From Paragordius varius (Eukaryota; Nematomorpha): 64,000 nt of DNA. Position 1 is the stretch's first letter; every line of letters starts with the position of its first letter. A program made the position numbers and the translations under genes. Under the pieces are notes generated by a model. It did not search any database. It saw only the letters and a list, made by a program, of their open reading frames with translations, and was not told where the DNA came from. The stretch lies in contig OZ176055.1 in NCBI GenBank assembly GCA_964247055.1, positions 2,914,001-2,978,000 of the forward strand, given 5' to 3'. Shown in pieces: positions 37,310 through 49,499 of this stretch.

Positions 37310-37760
37310 TTTAGGAAATATATAAATATCATATAATTTTTCGATTTTTAGCGTTTGAACATATGTTATTAATGCCTTGACGGATTGATAATGTTTTTGG
37401 ATAGCAATTATTAAATCCTTGAAAAAAAACGAAAATTGGAATCAACTGAAAATTTGATTTGTAAACTGAAAATATAAATCATATGTAAAACCCTTTGTCA
37501 ATAATAATCGCAGTCTTTTCGTGCTTGTTAGCAATCATCAGTACGACACAACTATTTGACTTGGGGTTTCACATATCATATTCGTATATATATACCAAAA
37601 CCGACTGCATTTATATCCAATTATTGGATATATATTCGAATTCGATATGTACCGATGAGTTTACGATTGATGAAGGGTTTACATATCATTATATTTTTGT
37701 TTATAAGTGTTATTATCAAATATTTTGCCTTTAATTCTATTTTAATTTCGTGTTAACAAT
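37310..37760. repeat. Foldback-like repeat, copy 1
   Basis: Contains CGGATTGATAATGTTTTT, then GTAAAACCCTTTGTCAATAA, AGTACGACACAACTATTTG and an inverted ATGAAGGGTTT end. The same blocks recur in the inverted orientation at about 48390-49400, where another element is inserted. Confidence 0.5.
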
Positions 37761-38134
37761 TCTTAATACATGTTGTTTTATATGGTTGTTTACAACCTTG
37801 TAAGCTATTCCAATGATAATATGTATTTTGTGCCAAAACTATTTTATGTCTAGTATTTTGCATGTTTAAAAATAAATATATTGCAACGAAGAGTGCTGAT
37901 ATTCGAAACCTATTATATTTAAGTGCGTTAATCATCAAATATAATTCTGTTCGTTATTTGGAATCAAAATATATAATATAAAACGTACCTATAATTTTAT
38001 ATAAATTATTTTATCAAGATTAAAACTTTTAAAAGGCAAAATTTATAGTGTCAAATTTAGTATATATTTGTTTTGCAATAAGTGTGAATTTTATAATATC
38101 ATTTAAAAGTTTATACATTTTTTCAACCTTGCAA

Positions 38135-38400
38135 GATTTTTTCAAGCATGCGCAACTTTTTTTCATGCAAACGCAACATTTTAGTCTTTGTTTGAAAATG
38201 TTGCGTTTGCTTGAACAATGTTGCGATTGGTTGAAAAAATGTTATGTTTGGTGAACAAAATGTTGCGTTTGGCTGAAATAATGTTGTTTTTGGATGAAAA
38301 ATATTGCATTAAAATGAAAAAAAATTTCTTTGCTTGAAAAGGTGTTGCGTTTGGATGAAAAATGTTGCTTTTGACTGATAAAGATTAACATTGGTCAATG
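38135..38400. repeat. Degenerate minisatellite, unit about 20-24 bp
   Basis: Around ten variants of TGTTGCGTTTGGATGAAAAA in tandem, with the first copies in inverted form (ATGCAAACGCAACATTTT). No known function. Confidence 0.75.
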
Positions 38401-39682
38401 TTATTTAGTCAAAAATCATAATGCCTTTCTGGTTGATTCTCCTTTATAAACTTCGGCCTTGTCCCCCCCCTGCCTGAAATAAATCTGATTAGATATATTA
38501 TTTAATAAATTAAATATTTTTATTTATTTTATATTATAAAATAGACTTATTTTACCATTTTAAGCAGTTAATGCATTAATCATTGAGATAACACATATTC
38601 AAAGGGTATATTTTAAAATGTTTTACGCAACATATTTTGGGTAGAAAATATCATTAAACAATTTTTATAGGTAGTCCCCGATAAGATTAAGATATACTGT
38701 CCTATTTAGGCATTTAAGTATAAAGGTATTAAAATTAAGTAATAGAAATTTTCATTTATGTTATTTTAATTTATGTTTCATAATTTTGACAGTCATAAAA
38801 ATTAACATAAAAATGTTTTCTCAAACTCTTAATTTTACAAGTATTATCAATATTTTTAAATTATTAACTAGGTAAGTGCCAGTACGCCTTGCAATAAAGT
38901 TTTTTATCAATACATTGAATTATATTTTTATATTTAATGTGTATACAAATATAAATAATTCTAGTCCCAAAACAGCTCATTTTAAATAAATGGCATTCAA
39001 TGACATAAACCAATAAATGAAAAATATCAGCAATAGTTCATAAATATCCATAATAAAGGTGATTACTAGTTATTAAAACATATGTTCCAGACAGTATCAA
39101 CTACCAATAAGAAAATTGATGTTTTTATCATTGTCGCTAACCAATCAAAACAATATTGGCTGATCAGTATCCAAATAAAAGCGGAAAAAAATAATTATTT
39201 TTTAAATTTAAAAATTTTAAATATTAATTCTATTGTTATATTAAATTATAGTTTAAACATATTGAGTATTGTACCACTCATTATATTTTATTATATATTG
39301 TAATTGCATGCTATGAAGAAACAATAGCATATGCTGACTGCTACAATAATTATTCTTTTAAACAACATTTTTCTACAAGCTATACATACAGTACCGTGTG
39401 GTAAAAAATAACAAATGATTAAAATTAAAGATTTGTTCCCCCCTATTATTTTACAGTAATTTAGCTTTTTTAATTTTAAACTAACTATTTTCTATACCAT
39501 ACGCTACTGTTTTTTAGCAATTGAAATAAACCAAATGCGGATTGTCCATTCTCTATCACAACATTTTATATTCTCATACATATATACAAATTTTCTCACA
39601 AAAAAAGATAATATTTTTATGGCTAACACTATCCATACAATCCTATATTGAGTTATGAGATAACAAACACCATTATATCACC
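38401..39682. other. 5' flank of the P450 gene
   Basis: AT-rich, no coding exon seen; promoter of the P450 gene expected close to 39.6 kb. An opening at 39082-39303 is AT-rich and unremarkable. Confidence 0.3.
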
Positions 39683-42600
39683 ATGTGGGAAGAGACCGGT
39701 TCCATCATATACAATAATTTTATTCCAATTGTCTGCGTTATAATTAGCAGCGCAATTTTAATAAATTGTTGTCTTTTACACCATAATAATCACCATAATA
39801 ATATGAAAATTGATGTGAATTCTTTGTTTAATCGTATATATCAATTTATTTGGCACATGCCAACCCAATCCAAATCTTATATATTCAGGCTTGTTAAACT
39901 AAAAACGGACCCTCTTCCTGGCCCATATAATTTACCCTTTTTGGGGTATTTACCCTTCATAACGAAAAAACCTCACTTTCATTTCACGTTTAACATGGTG
40001 CCTAAATTTGGAAAAGTATTTTCATTTCGATTCGGTCATCGACAAGCTGTAGTGCTTAATGATTGGGAAAGCGTTAAAGAAGCATTCGTTTCCAAGGGAA
40101 CAACTTTTTCGGGACGGCCCGATTTATTTTTATTTCGTATGCTGAACAAAGGACATGGTAAGACAATTTACACTGAGTTTTATATGGCCTAAAGATAGAT
40201 TTTTTATGACTACACATAATTTTTTGTATAAATCTTATTTTTGATAAAGCTACGGCCATCAACCTCATGTCATTATCATAATATTATTGTGTAACACTAT
40301 ATTTTTACCTATTTTTACTCATACATTTATGAACTAGTCACATATCGTAAATACCCTCAAAAGATATAAAACTTTTTATATTAATTTTTTTGCCTAAAAG
40401 TAGATATATGTAAAGCGGCTATAAAAAACAATATAAGTTTTACGTATAGGTGTAAGAAGTATAAAACAATATTTGTGGATATCGTAAAATAACATAAAAA
40501 TAAAATATGATTTATTAATTCTCAAATTTTCGCCATGGCATCATCAGGAGATACAGTTAGGTAAATATATATATATATATATATATAAAACAATAAATTT
40601 TAAATTGAAAAATAAGTAAAATCATGATTGATACTACTTAAATAGGAAAAAATCGCAAAGAAACCGTTAATGGACAGAAGAAAGAAACAAACTTAAAACG
40701 AAACCGTTATGTTATCAAAAACGTGCATTTTAATTAAGTAAAAATTAAAATTGTACGGTTAAAACGTAAAAGTATAACGACAAATATTTTTATAATAAAA
40801 CCCTACTTTTAAACCCTAGTTTTTCCCATATAAATTATTCTATAAATAATAAAGTATAAAACTGTTTGTGTTTCCAATATAGATTTCTATTTTTAATTTG
40901 TAATATGTAACAATTATATATAATTCAAAAAAACTGATTTAAAAAATATGGTTGTGTATTTTAGAAAAATATTTGTCTTACGTTTTGCTGCGCCTTATTT
41001 TAAATTTTTGGTTCCAGACTCTAAAACACAGAGGCGAAGCTAGGGGGGAGGAAAGGGGGGCTGATGCACCAGGCGCCATAGTTGAAGAAGCGCAGGATTA
41101 GAAAATCTTTTGATTTTATTACAAAAATATATGTATTTTAAAGTTATTTAAAGAATACAAAAAAATCACCAATTTATGAATGGTCATATCCACGGTTTGA
41201 AATTGATTATTTTTTAATATGCAAGGGGTTGCATGGAGGGGGAGAGGGGTACCATTACGGATAGCTACGCCTCTGATCCAGATCATTTATATGGCGAAAA
41301 TTTGAGAATCAATATATATTGATTTTTACGTCATTTTACGACGATTTCCACATCGTTTTCATTACATACCCTCGTCTTTACCCACTCAATTTCTGTTTTT
41401 ATCATGTTACATTTTTTAATATCATATTAAACTCTAATTGTGGCCTAGGCAAAAAATATTTTTTGAATGTTTTTGTCAAAAAACGGTATAAATTTTAAGT
41501 AATTATCCTATACAAAACTTAAATTTTTTAATAACAATACAGTATAGCCAAAAAATGTTTGAATTTAGGGCTAATTAATAGTGAAGGTACCTACCGAAAA
41601 CATCAAAAGAAATTTATCATGAACGCGGTGAAAGAAGTTTTTGACGATCCCTCTTTCCATACCTTTTTATCTAATGAGGTATAAACTAATAATTTATTAA
41701 CATGCATTATGACTATCGTACATATATACACTGTGTCCAAAAAAATTTTAAAAGTATTTTTTTCATGAGATAGCTTATAACCAGCCTTTTCATTTGCCAT
41801 TAAAATCTTTATTTGTTTACGACCTAGTTTTAAAATTTTGTAAGAAAATCGAAATGGCGCAAAAAGTGAAAATTAAGGATAATTCAAAAAATAATGATAA
41901 ACTACATATTATCAATACAATATAGCCTAAAATCATATAGTTAGGGTGCAAAATCGCAGTTTAAAAGATGACGTTTTTATTTTAATACACTTAAAAGACA
42001 AAATTTTTATATGAAACTATATTAAAATATTTTTTTTAATTATTTACTAGCTAAACTCATATCTTAACATTCATATTTTACGCAGTAAAAAATTTTTAAT
42101 ATAAAATATTTTTTTTTCATGTTTTGTCATCTGGTTCATGAGTAAATAAAATATTCATACTGTTTTATTTTGCAATTTACAGAGGGGAAATTATAAAGTA
42201 TATAGAATTTAAAAGTAGCGGAATATCAACCAACGATCCTTGCAATTCCCTGTAACAAGTTCGTTTTTACACAAATTAATATTTTTACTGGGATATGTAT
42301 GGATTTTAGTTAATTTTCCAGTACTTGTAATTATTTTGTATTAATTTATACTTTTTAATTCCGGCTCATGTGAAATTGCAAAATAAAACAGTAAATTTTT
42401 TAAGGCTCTATAACTATACTATATTTATTCTTATTTTCATTCATAAAAATAATTTAGCCTATAATAAATTCGTATAGTTTCATACGTTTTATTGAACATA
42501 GTGTCACCGCCAATTTTACATTGACAAATCTAAAATTATTCCACCACTTTGTTAAAACTGTCTCCTCTTAGAGCTTGAAAATACTTAATTAATAACTTTT

Positions 42601-45600
42601 CATTGCTAATTTTTTATGGGAAATATTTAAATAGTAGCACCCTTAATATTTAGTTCATATTTAGGGGTCATTGTAAGGGGGGCATTGTTACAGTTATGTA
42701 TATGTAGAATTGACAAAAATTCGTTTTTAAATGATTATAATGTTTGATATGTCAACTTTCAACATGCGCATTTTTTAGCATTAAAATAGTAATAGCTTAT
42801 TTATTGTAAACAATTAAAAACAAAGTAAAATCAATTAAAAACGTATATCTGACAATTCTAAACATACATGACTGTAATTGCACTTGATTCTAAATACAGT
42901 AAAAATTTTAATTAGACGGAAAAAATGTAAAAAGGAATATTTTTTAAAAAAAGACAACTATACTTCCAAAACCTTAATGTTTCCAATATTTTAATTTGTA
43001 AAATATACGATTCATAAGGTCAGCCATATGCACCTCTAATTCATACTTTACAATTTTAACGATGATGTAGCAAAAAATCAATAATGAAAAAGTATGGTTG
43101 TCTTGGTTTATTATACGTTTTGTCCGTATAATTTCAATTTTTTACTGTATAGTTTTCCAAACTCATCCATTATTACATTTTTACAAAAAATCCGTTTAGC
43201 TTTTTTTATTATAATATTTCATGCTAGATGAAATATTTATGTGAAGCAATCGAAAAAGTACGTGATTCTGAAATTACTAAACAACAAAATCCAAACCCTA
43301 GTATAGACTTACATAAATTAATTCAATGTTGTTTTATTAACGTGGTTTGTGGAGTGGTGTTCGGATGTCGATACGAATACGATTCACCTGTCATCGAAAA
43401 ATTTATGAATGAAATTGACAAAAACTTTGAACTTGTTGGTAAAACTTTTTTGTTGCAAATTAAGCCATTCTATAATCCTTAAGTGTTATTTATTAAGTGT
43501 AAAAAATATTGGCAAAACGAGAAAATCAATATGTATAAAATGTACATATTTTGGGACAGAGTGTCATGTTATGCAAAATTTGGTAAAAGTTGTAAATGAA
43601 TATATAGCAGTCAAACAATGTGAAAAAAAATCTTTCTTGGTTGCCTATTCAATCATAAAATAGAAATGTTATCATTTTTCAACGTTGTTTCATAAATATT
43701 TATTTCGCATACATTTTTACATAGTATAGGTTATAAAGTAAGAAATAGAGTCTAAAACAGGGGTGTCCAACGGCAGCATTTTAAACCTTTAAAAACGGTA
43801 GGCCGCATATGAAATATATAAGTGGGCCTTCATATATAATTTATTAGATTTCAAATATAAGAATGTAATATGCAAACAATTCAAATAATTTTTTCTAGTT
43901 TTTGTCAATTGAACACATAAAATAAAAAAATTGTTTAAGAAATATTGATTGATTTTACTAAGATTTTATAAGTATATTTTTACAAATTATGTATTCAGAT
44001 TTTTCGCGGGTTACATGTTTTCCACCCCTGGTCTAAAAATTATCGTGGTTAAAATTTAATTAATTTATTTTTATCAAAGGTCAAAAAGGCGTTTTACTAA
44101 ATTTTTTCCCACCATTTATCCGTGATGCGCCGTGGGTGAGGGGACATTTCGCATACCAAGAAATATTTGATTCAATCGAATATCTATTGGCATTTACCGT
44201 TAGGCATATCAAAGATGTTTTGGATGATAGCAGCGTTGATACATCGAACAGACCAAAAAATTTGGTTCAAATCTATGCAAATTACATTAAAAAATATGAA
44301 AATGAGATGATTTTATTAGATCCAGAATTATCCGAAAAACATCCATTAAAATTTGATATGCCAAAACGACCTCTGAAAACTATAGAAACTTTGATCGGAG
44401 ATGGATATTTACAAGAGTTCACAACAGGAGAAGAGTTGTGCACAGATAAAAAAGCTGATGAAACCCCCTTCGAAGAAATATTACCTAAATTTCCAGGGCT
44501 AGAAGATAGCAGTTTTGCCAGCTTCCTTATGAGAGGAAACAAGAACAATGGTTTTACTGGTAAATGTTTAACACGTTTTTAATTTTGTTGTTAATCATAT
44601 TTAGGTTAATTAGGAAATTTAATGTTTTTAAATACTTTTTAAGACGTTTAAGGTGTATTTTGGTAAAAAATACCACAAGTTTATTTTTCCAAACAATTTG
44701 TCATTTTATCAATATGTCTTTGGGTTTTGTCAGAATTAGAACCTCGATATTCAGAAAAACTGTTTTATTAAAGAAATATCCAAGATCTATTTGTTATATT
44801 ACTATAATTTAATAAATATTTTGGTTATTATTACAATATCATTTAATCCATTTGGTAAAAAATTTCCTCTATAAATTTAAATGGTTTATGCACATTTATA
44901 TATTCAAACCATATTTTTGAATTTTTGCATCCTAAATTTTGGGCGATTATATGCGTGATTTGCATCGATTCTCCAATTATAAATACTAACATTAAACCAA
45001 GTCCTTCACTTTAATTCAAATAATTCTATAATCTAAGCTGCAAAATACCATAATATCATAAATTGGCATTAGGTTTAGATATGATTATCAGTCTTATGGA
45101 TATGTTTTTGGGGGGAACAGAAACAACACAAACCGCGTTCCGTTGGGGTTTATATTTTATGGCTAAGCACCCTTCTATTCAAGATTGTGTTTGGGCCGAA
45201 CTTGATAGCTATGCCAGAGAACAAAAGGACCCCAATGTTTTCAAAGAATTTACAATATCCTATGCCAATCGTAATGCCTTACCATACACGAATGCTACTA
45301 TAATGGAGATACAGAGGAGAGGTAATATAATTTTAGAGTTCTTAAACCCTAAAAATAATTTGGACAGCATTTTGATGATCAACATGTGTCTAGGGGTCTA
45401 TTCGATTTTAAAAAACCAATCACCGTACTTTAAAGGCACTTTTGATTTTATCCGTTTCATTTATTTGATTGAGATTAAACCCAAGGCTTAATTTATAAAG
45501 CAATGATTATATGTGTAAGCGTAAATGAAATATCTGGGGCATGATTAAATTTAAATGGTTACAATCCATTTTTATGAAAATTATATAAATACTACAGTTA

Positions 45601-46769
45601 AGAGTCTCTTTTTTCCTATTTTATTAAAGGGTAAGAACTTAAACTGTATCCGGACATATGAAGGCTTTTAACACTCGCCTGCCCAGGGCTGACAGTGATG
45701 ATAAAAAAAAATGAGTAGTTTCTGGGTTCGAACTCTGACACGCAGTGTAAGAGTCCGGCGCCCTACCTACTATTCCATCACACCTTCATTTTTATGAAAA
45801 TTATACATGACAAAAAAACATTAGTGTTTAAAACAATATTTTTCGGTATTTATTAACAATTGAACAAAAAGCCTCTTAATATTAAATCCAACGATTTTTT
45901 GTGTATATTTTACGAGAGTTTTTTTTAAATATATTTTTAATAGTTTTTTATATGAACTAGCCTCAATAGCCCCCATCGGTTTATTTCATGCAAATGTTAG
46001 CGAATGTCAAGATTTTACAAAACACAAATATCGAGTGCCGACCAGATCCTACATTATAGCAAATCATTATGCCATCCATCATGATCCAAAATATTGGCCC
46101 AATCCCTACGAATTTCAACCCAAACGATTTTTAAAACCCAAAAACTTTTTAATAGAAACCACAAAAGGCAAAGGATCTCTTAAATCTGAAGAATATAAAA
46201 ATAATATAAATAATGAAAAAGAAATAAATCCAATCAAGGTTAATCCAAATTTACCCGAAAAGAATAGCGAAAAATGGGATCTTATATCTGACAAACCCAG
46301 TTATATGCCCTTCTCTATTGGTATAAATGGATTTTATATATTAACTATCTCTGATTTTACATATTTTTAACGGACTCAGTTAAGTTTCTTTAAATATCAC
46401 TTAAAAAGAAAATATAACCTAACTGTTTCTTTTACTAAAAACCCCTATAAAAACTTTCGCGCTATCTACATAAATTCATAATTATATATATGTTATAAAG
46501 GCATAAAAATTTTCTTAGGTTCCAGAGCATGTTTGGGTATCAGCATTGCTAAAAGCGAAATATTTTATGCGTTTGTCCATCTGTTTTACCGTTATCGTTT
46601 AACATTTTCCGATGATTGTAAAGATACCTTGCCTATTTTTCAAACTACACCAAACATCAATGAAATATATGGGATTTCTACCGATAATAATCAAATTGAA
46701 GATGGGGATATGGCCATAACTTGGAATCCACCCCCTTTTAAATTATATCTTGCACCTAGAAAAATTTAA
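39683..46769 (+). CDS. Cytochrome P450, CYP2-clan type, microsomal, 711 residues
   Basis: Haem-thiolate monooxygenase anchored in the endoplasmic reticulum (family knowledge); substrate unknown. Seven exons with GT-AG borders and unbroken frame: 39683-40157, 41569-41678, 43228-43438, 44080-44559, 45073-45321, 45961-46320, 46519-46769. Visible: N-terminal membrane segment at residues 12-32, DPLPGP hinge at 76-81, C-helix region TYRKHQKKF, I-helix GGTETT at 439-444, K-helix EIQR at 504-507, FQPKRF at 560-565, haem loop PFSIGSRACLG with Cys633. AATAAA lies 79 bases after the stop. It is about 200 residues longer than usual P450s: a long linker before the hinge, an added segment of roughly 70-90 residues between the G/H and I helices (exon 4), and about 40 residues before the haem loop (exon 6). 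Introns contain several MITEs and a SINE. All key residues are present, so it looks functional. Confidence 0.88.
40731..41000. mobile_element. MITE in P450 intron 1
   Basis: Left GGTTAAAACGTAAAAGTATA then ACGACAAATATTTTT; right AAAAATATTTGTCTTACGTT inverted. Interior blocks (ATATGGTTGT, GTTTCCAATAT) recur at 42897-43150, so it is a diverged member of that family. Confidence 0.5.
41029..41275. mobile_element. hAT-type MITE, 247 bp, in P450 intron 1
   Basis: Ends CAGAGGCGAAGCTAGGG and GGATAGCTACGCCTCTG are inverted repeats with the CAG start of hAT elements. No clean target-site duplication. A much shorter copy lies at 47257-47350. Confidence 0.65.
42897..43150. mobile_element. MITE with TIR around TTATACGGACAAAA, in P450 intron 2
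   Basis: Left TTTAATTAGACGGAAAAAAT then GACAACTATACTTCC; right AAAAAGTATGGTTGTCTTGG and ACGTTTTGTCCGTATAATTT. Closely matches 61955-62240 at both ends. Confidence 0.65.
43758..44030. mobile_element. hAT-type MITE, 273 bp, in P450 intron 3
   Basis: Starts CAGGGGTGTCCAACGG and ends TTTTCCACCCCTG. Flanked by a perfect 8-base duplication gtctaaaa (43750-43757 and 44031-44038). Interior carries GGCCGCAT- and CGCGGGTTACATG blocks shared with the copies at 57902 and 59565. Confidence 0.85.
45601..45790 (-). repeat. tRNA-Lys-like SINE, best preserved copy, P450 intron 5
   Basis: On the minus strand: GGTGTGATGGAATAGTAGGT, then AGGGCGCCGGACTCTTACAC and B box GAGTTCGAACCC. GACTCTTA in the anticodon position suggests a tRNA-Lys origin. 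The tRNA-unrelated body has CTGTCAGCCCTGGGCAGGCG and ends ACCCTTTAATAAAATAGG. Confidence 0.75.
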
Positions 46770-46847
46770 TTTTTTTATTGGTGTAAAAAATGTATATATA
46801 TGTCGATATTTGTACAAAGTTTTTAAATTGTAATAATATTTGTGCCG

Positions 46848-46853
46848 AATAAA
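46848..46853 (+). terminator. Polyadenylation signal of the P450 gene
   Basis: AATAAA 79 bases after the stop codon. Confidence 0.6.
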
Positions 46854-47256
46854 TAGAAATGTTTTGTAAAAAGTATTTTAAAATATCTTATTTTACATAA
46901 CCACATTTTAGCATTCTTCTATACGCAATTAATCTCTCAAATATAATTTTTGATACATTGTATATAAAATAAATAATTATACCATAAAGATAGATAAAAA
47001 ATGTTAAAAAATTATTTTATATCAGGACTTTGTACGAGCCCGAAAAAAGCCTTTTTTAAGTCGGAACCAAAAACGGCTTGCTATTTCATTCGGCCAAATT
47101 CTTAAATTTCGCCATTTTATGGTCAGTTAAGAGTATAGCTGTTGGTTTTTTGATGATAATTAAAAAAAAATAATTTAACTATTCAAATTTAGATAGTATT
47201 TTAAACAACGAATAATATTTTTATAATAATATGGAGGCTAAGCCACCTATTTTGCA

Positions 47257-47350
47257 GAGGCGTAGCTTGCATTTCTGGCGCCCGCTTTCCTCCCCTATTT
47301 AAAATAGAGCCAGTGCATTTTAACATTTTTAAACCGAAACCGCGCCTCTA
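47257..47350. mobile_element. Short hAT-type MITE
   Basis: CAGAGGCGTAGCTTGC at the left and CGCGCCTCTA at the right, same termini as 41029-41275 with most of the interior missing. Confidence 0.45.
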
Positions 47351-47509
47351 ACGATCATTAAGAGTTCATTAGATTCTATATCTATATCGTTATAGGACTA
47401 GCAATGATAAAATTTTTTATTTTTTTCTTACATTTTATGTTTCGAAAACCCTTTTAAAAAAAATTAAATGAATTTGATATAACTGAATATATATTTACAT
47501 TAATATTTT

Positions 47510-48035
47510 GCGAATTGGGGTATCTAGTGACCCCAGACTATATTTCGGTTGATATTTTTAAAAACTAATGAAAAAACGGTTATAATTAATGCTTCTATCC
47601 CATTAAAATTATAGAAATATGCTAAAATATTTAAATAAAATTTAGTTTTAAAAAAAGTTCCATATAAAACAACTTCAAAGTCATTTTTATTCTAATTATT
47701 TTTGCAAAATATTGTCTTTTGATTCGAACGCTAAAATCAAAGTTTTTTACTTAAATCATAAACATTGATATAAGAAGAAGTGATATATTTAACATTATTA
47801 TTATATTTAGCTAATAGAAACATGTGTTTTGACTAATTCTAATTTTTTACCTTAATGTTTATCTACAAAATAATAAATATAAAGTTTTTTCAACTGAACC
47901 TTTTTTTATATTTCGGTTCTATCAATGTTATATAAGTGCAAATTTTGTAATGATTTCAATGTGTTCCATATTTTTAGATATATTTTATATCAAACAGTCC
48001 TCGAATCACCCAAAACCCCAATTTGAAAAGGAGGA
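47510..48035. mobile_element. MITE, copy of the 28577-type family
   Basis: Left CGAATTGGGGTATCTAGTGA then CCCCAG; right CACCCAAAACCCCAATTTGA. Interior matches 28577-29127 over most of its length (TTAATGCTTCTATCC, AAAGTTCCATATAAAAC). Confidence 0.6.
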
Positions 48036-48389
48036 CTCAAATGAGTCTGTTAAATGTTAAATATAGAATAAGGTTTGCAATATAACAGGAGGTCAAACGA
48101 GATATAAATAATAATTAAAAAATAATTTTTTTATTGGGAAAAATAAAGAAAGTGATATTAGGGTTATATGTTTTTTTTAAAAAGTTTGGCTTTGTCATGA
48201 TTGACAAAATTTATTATAGTAAACATGAAAAATAGGAATGTTCTAGCTAATAAATTGAAATTGCATATGTTATGGACGTCATTATTATAATAATTCGTTA
48301 AATGCTGCAGTCAATTTACTAGTTAAATAAATTTTTTGTAAAAACCATGTTTGGAAAAAATATATAGTAATATTAAATTATATCATTTC

Positions 48390-49450
48390 AAACTAAAGGC
48401 AAACGATCGTCAATAGTTATCGCAGAATAGTTTCGTGCATGTTAGCACTAGGGTTGTGCTACCCCCTCAATTGACCGGGTCATGACCAGGTCAGTGACTA
48501 TTTATTTTTTGACCATGGTCATTTATAAAAACAGCTGTTTTTTGAAAAAATGCTAGTAATTTTTTTGGAAGAGAGATAAGATTTCATTGTTTTTTAAATA
48601 TTTTTTATTATAAATTAAATGTTTAAATATGCTTGTTTAACAATATAAAATTGTTAAACATGCATCCTTAAAACATTAGCATTAAAGCATATCCAGTTAT
48701 TTCAAAAAACAAAACAATCAAGCACAATGCAAAATATGCAATTATTCCATATATGTGAACCAATAAAATGCAAAACATTTTATAATTTTTATAAATGATG
48801 AAAGAAAGTGTAAAACAAGCCAGGTAAAATTTTGAAATATCCAGTAAAATCTATGTATTTTAAGATTCAGAAGGCCTTAAACATGTGACAAAATTTATTG
48901 AAAAAAAATGGATTAAATTTGATTGAAAATATTAAATAATAAATATCAATAAAATGTATAATACAAACTCTAAGAAAAATGATTAGTGAAACGCAAGTGC
49001 GCGAGAACATTATTTTCATCCAATATGCAGTGTTATTTATTTAATTAAAAAGTGGCCATCACCATGGTCTGACTGGGTCTGACCGGACATTTTTGAAAAA
49101 GCAGTCAAATGCACAACCCTATTAGCACTTATCAGTACGACACAACAATTTGACTTGGGGTTTTCACTTGTCAATTTCTAAACATCCAACATTTCATTTT
49201 GGTATAAATGCAGTCGGTTATAATGATTAGTGCTAACAAGTACCAAACTAGTCTACCATTACTATTGACTAACGGTTTCATATATCATTTGGTGTTTGCA
49301 ATGTAAAATTGAATTAAATGAATTTTCAGTTTTCGTTTATATCAATATTTCACGGATCAACAACTGTTATTAAAAAACATTATCAATCCGTTTCCCTTAC
49401 AATATCAGTCTTATCTTTTGTTTTTTAACAAAATAGTGATGCTTAGTTAT
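48390..49450. repeat. Foldback-like repeat, copy 2 (inverted), interrupted
   Basis: Blocks GATCGTCAATAGTTATCGC, AGTACGACACAACAATTTG and AAACATTATCAATCCG match 37310-37760 in the opposite order. Interrupted by the element at 48449-49121. Confidence 0.5.
48449..49121. mobile_element. TIR element with TAGGGTTGTGC ends, 673 bp
   Basis: Ends TAGGGTTGTGC and GCACAACCCTA are perfect inverted repeats; ttagcac is duplicated on both sides (48442-48448, 49122-49128). Subterminal GACC/GGTC words (GACCGGGTCATGACCAGGTC) pair with GGTCTGACTGGGTCTGACC. hAT-like; no coding. Confidence 0.75.
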
Positions 49451-49499
49451 TAAAGTTGATTTCTAGGAAATTATTAAGTAGCTAACTATTGATTTCACG

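Noticed and set aside
45604-45790. Possible functional tRNA gene
   Set aside because: A and B boxes are present but the cloverleaf is imperfect and the sequence continues into a shared body and tail found in several copies, so it is a SINE.
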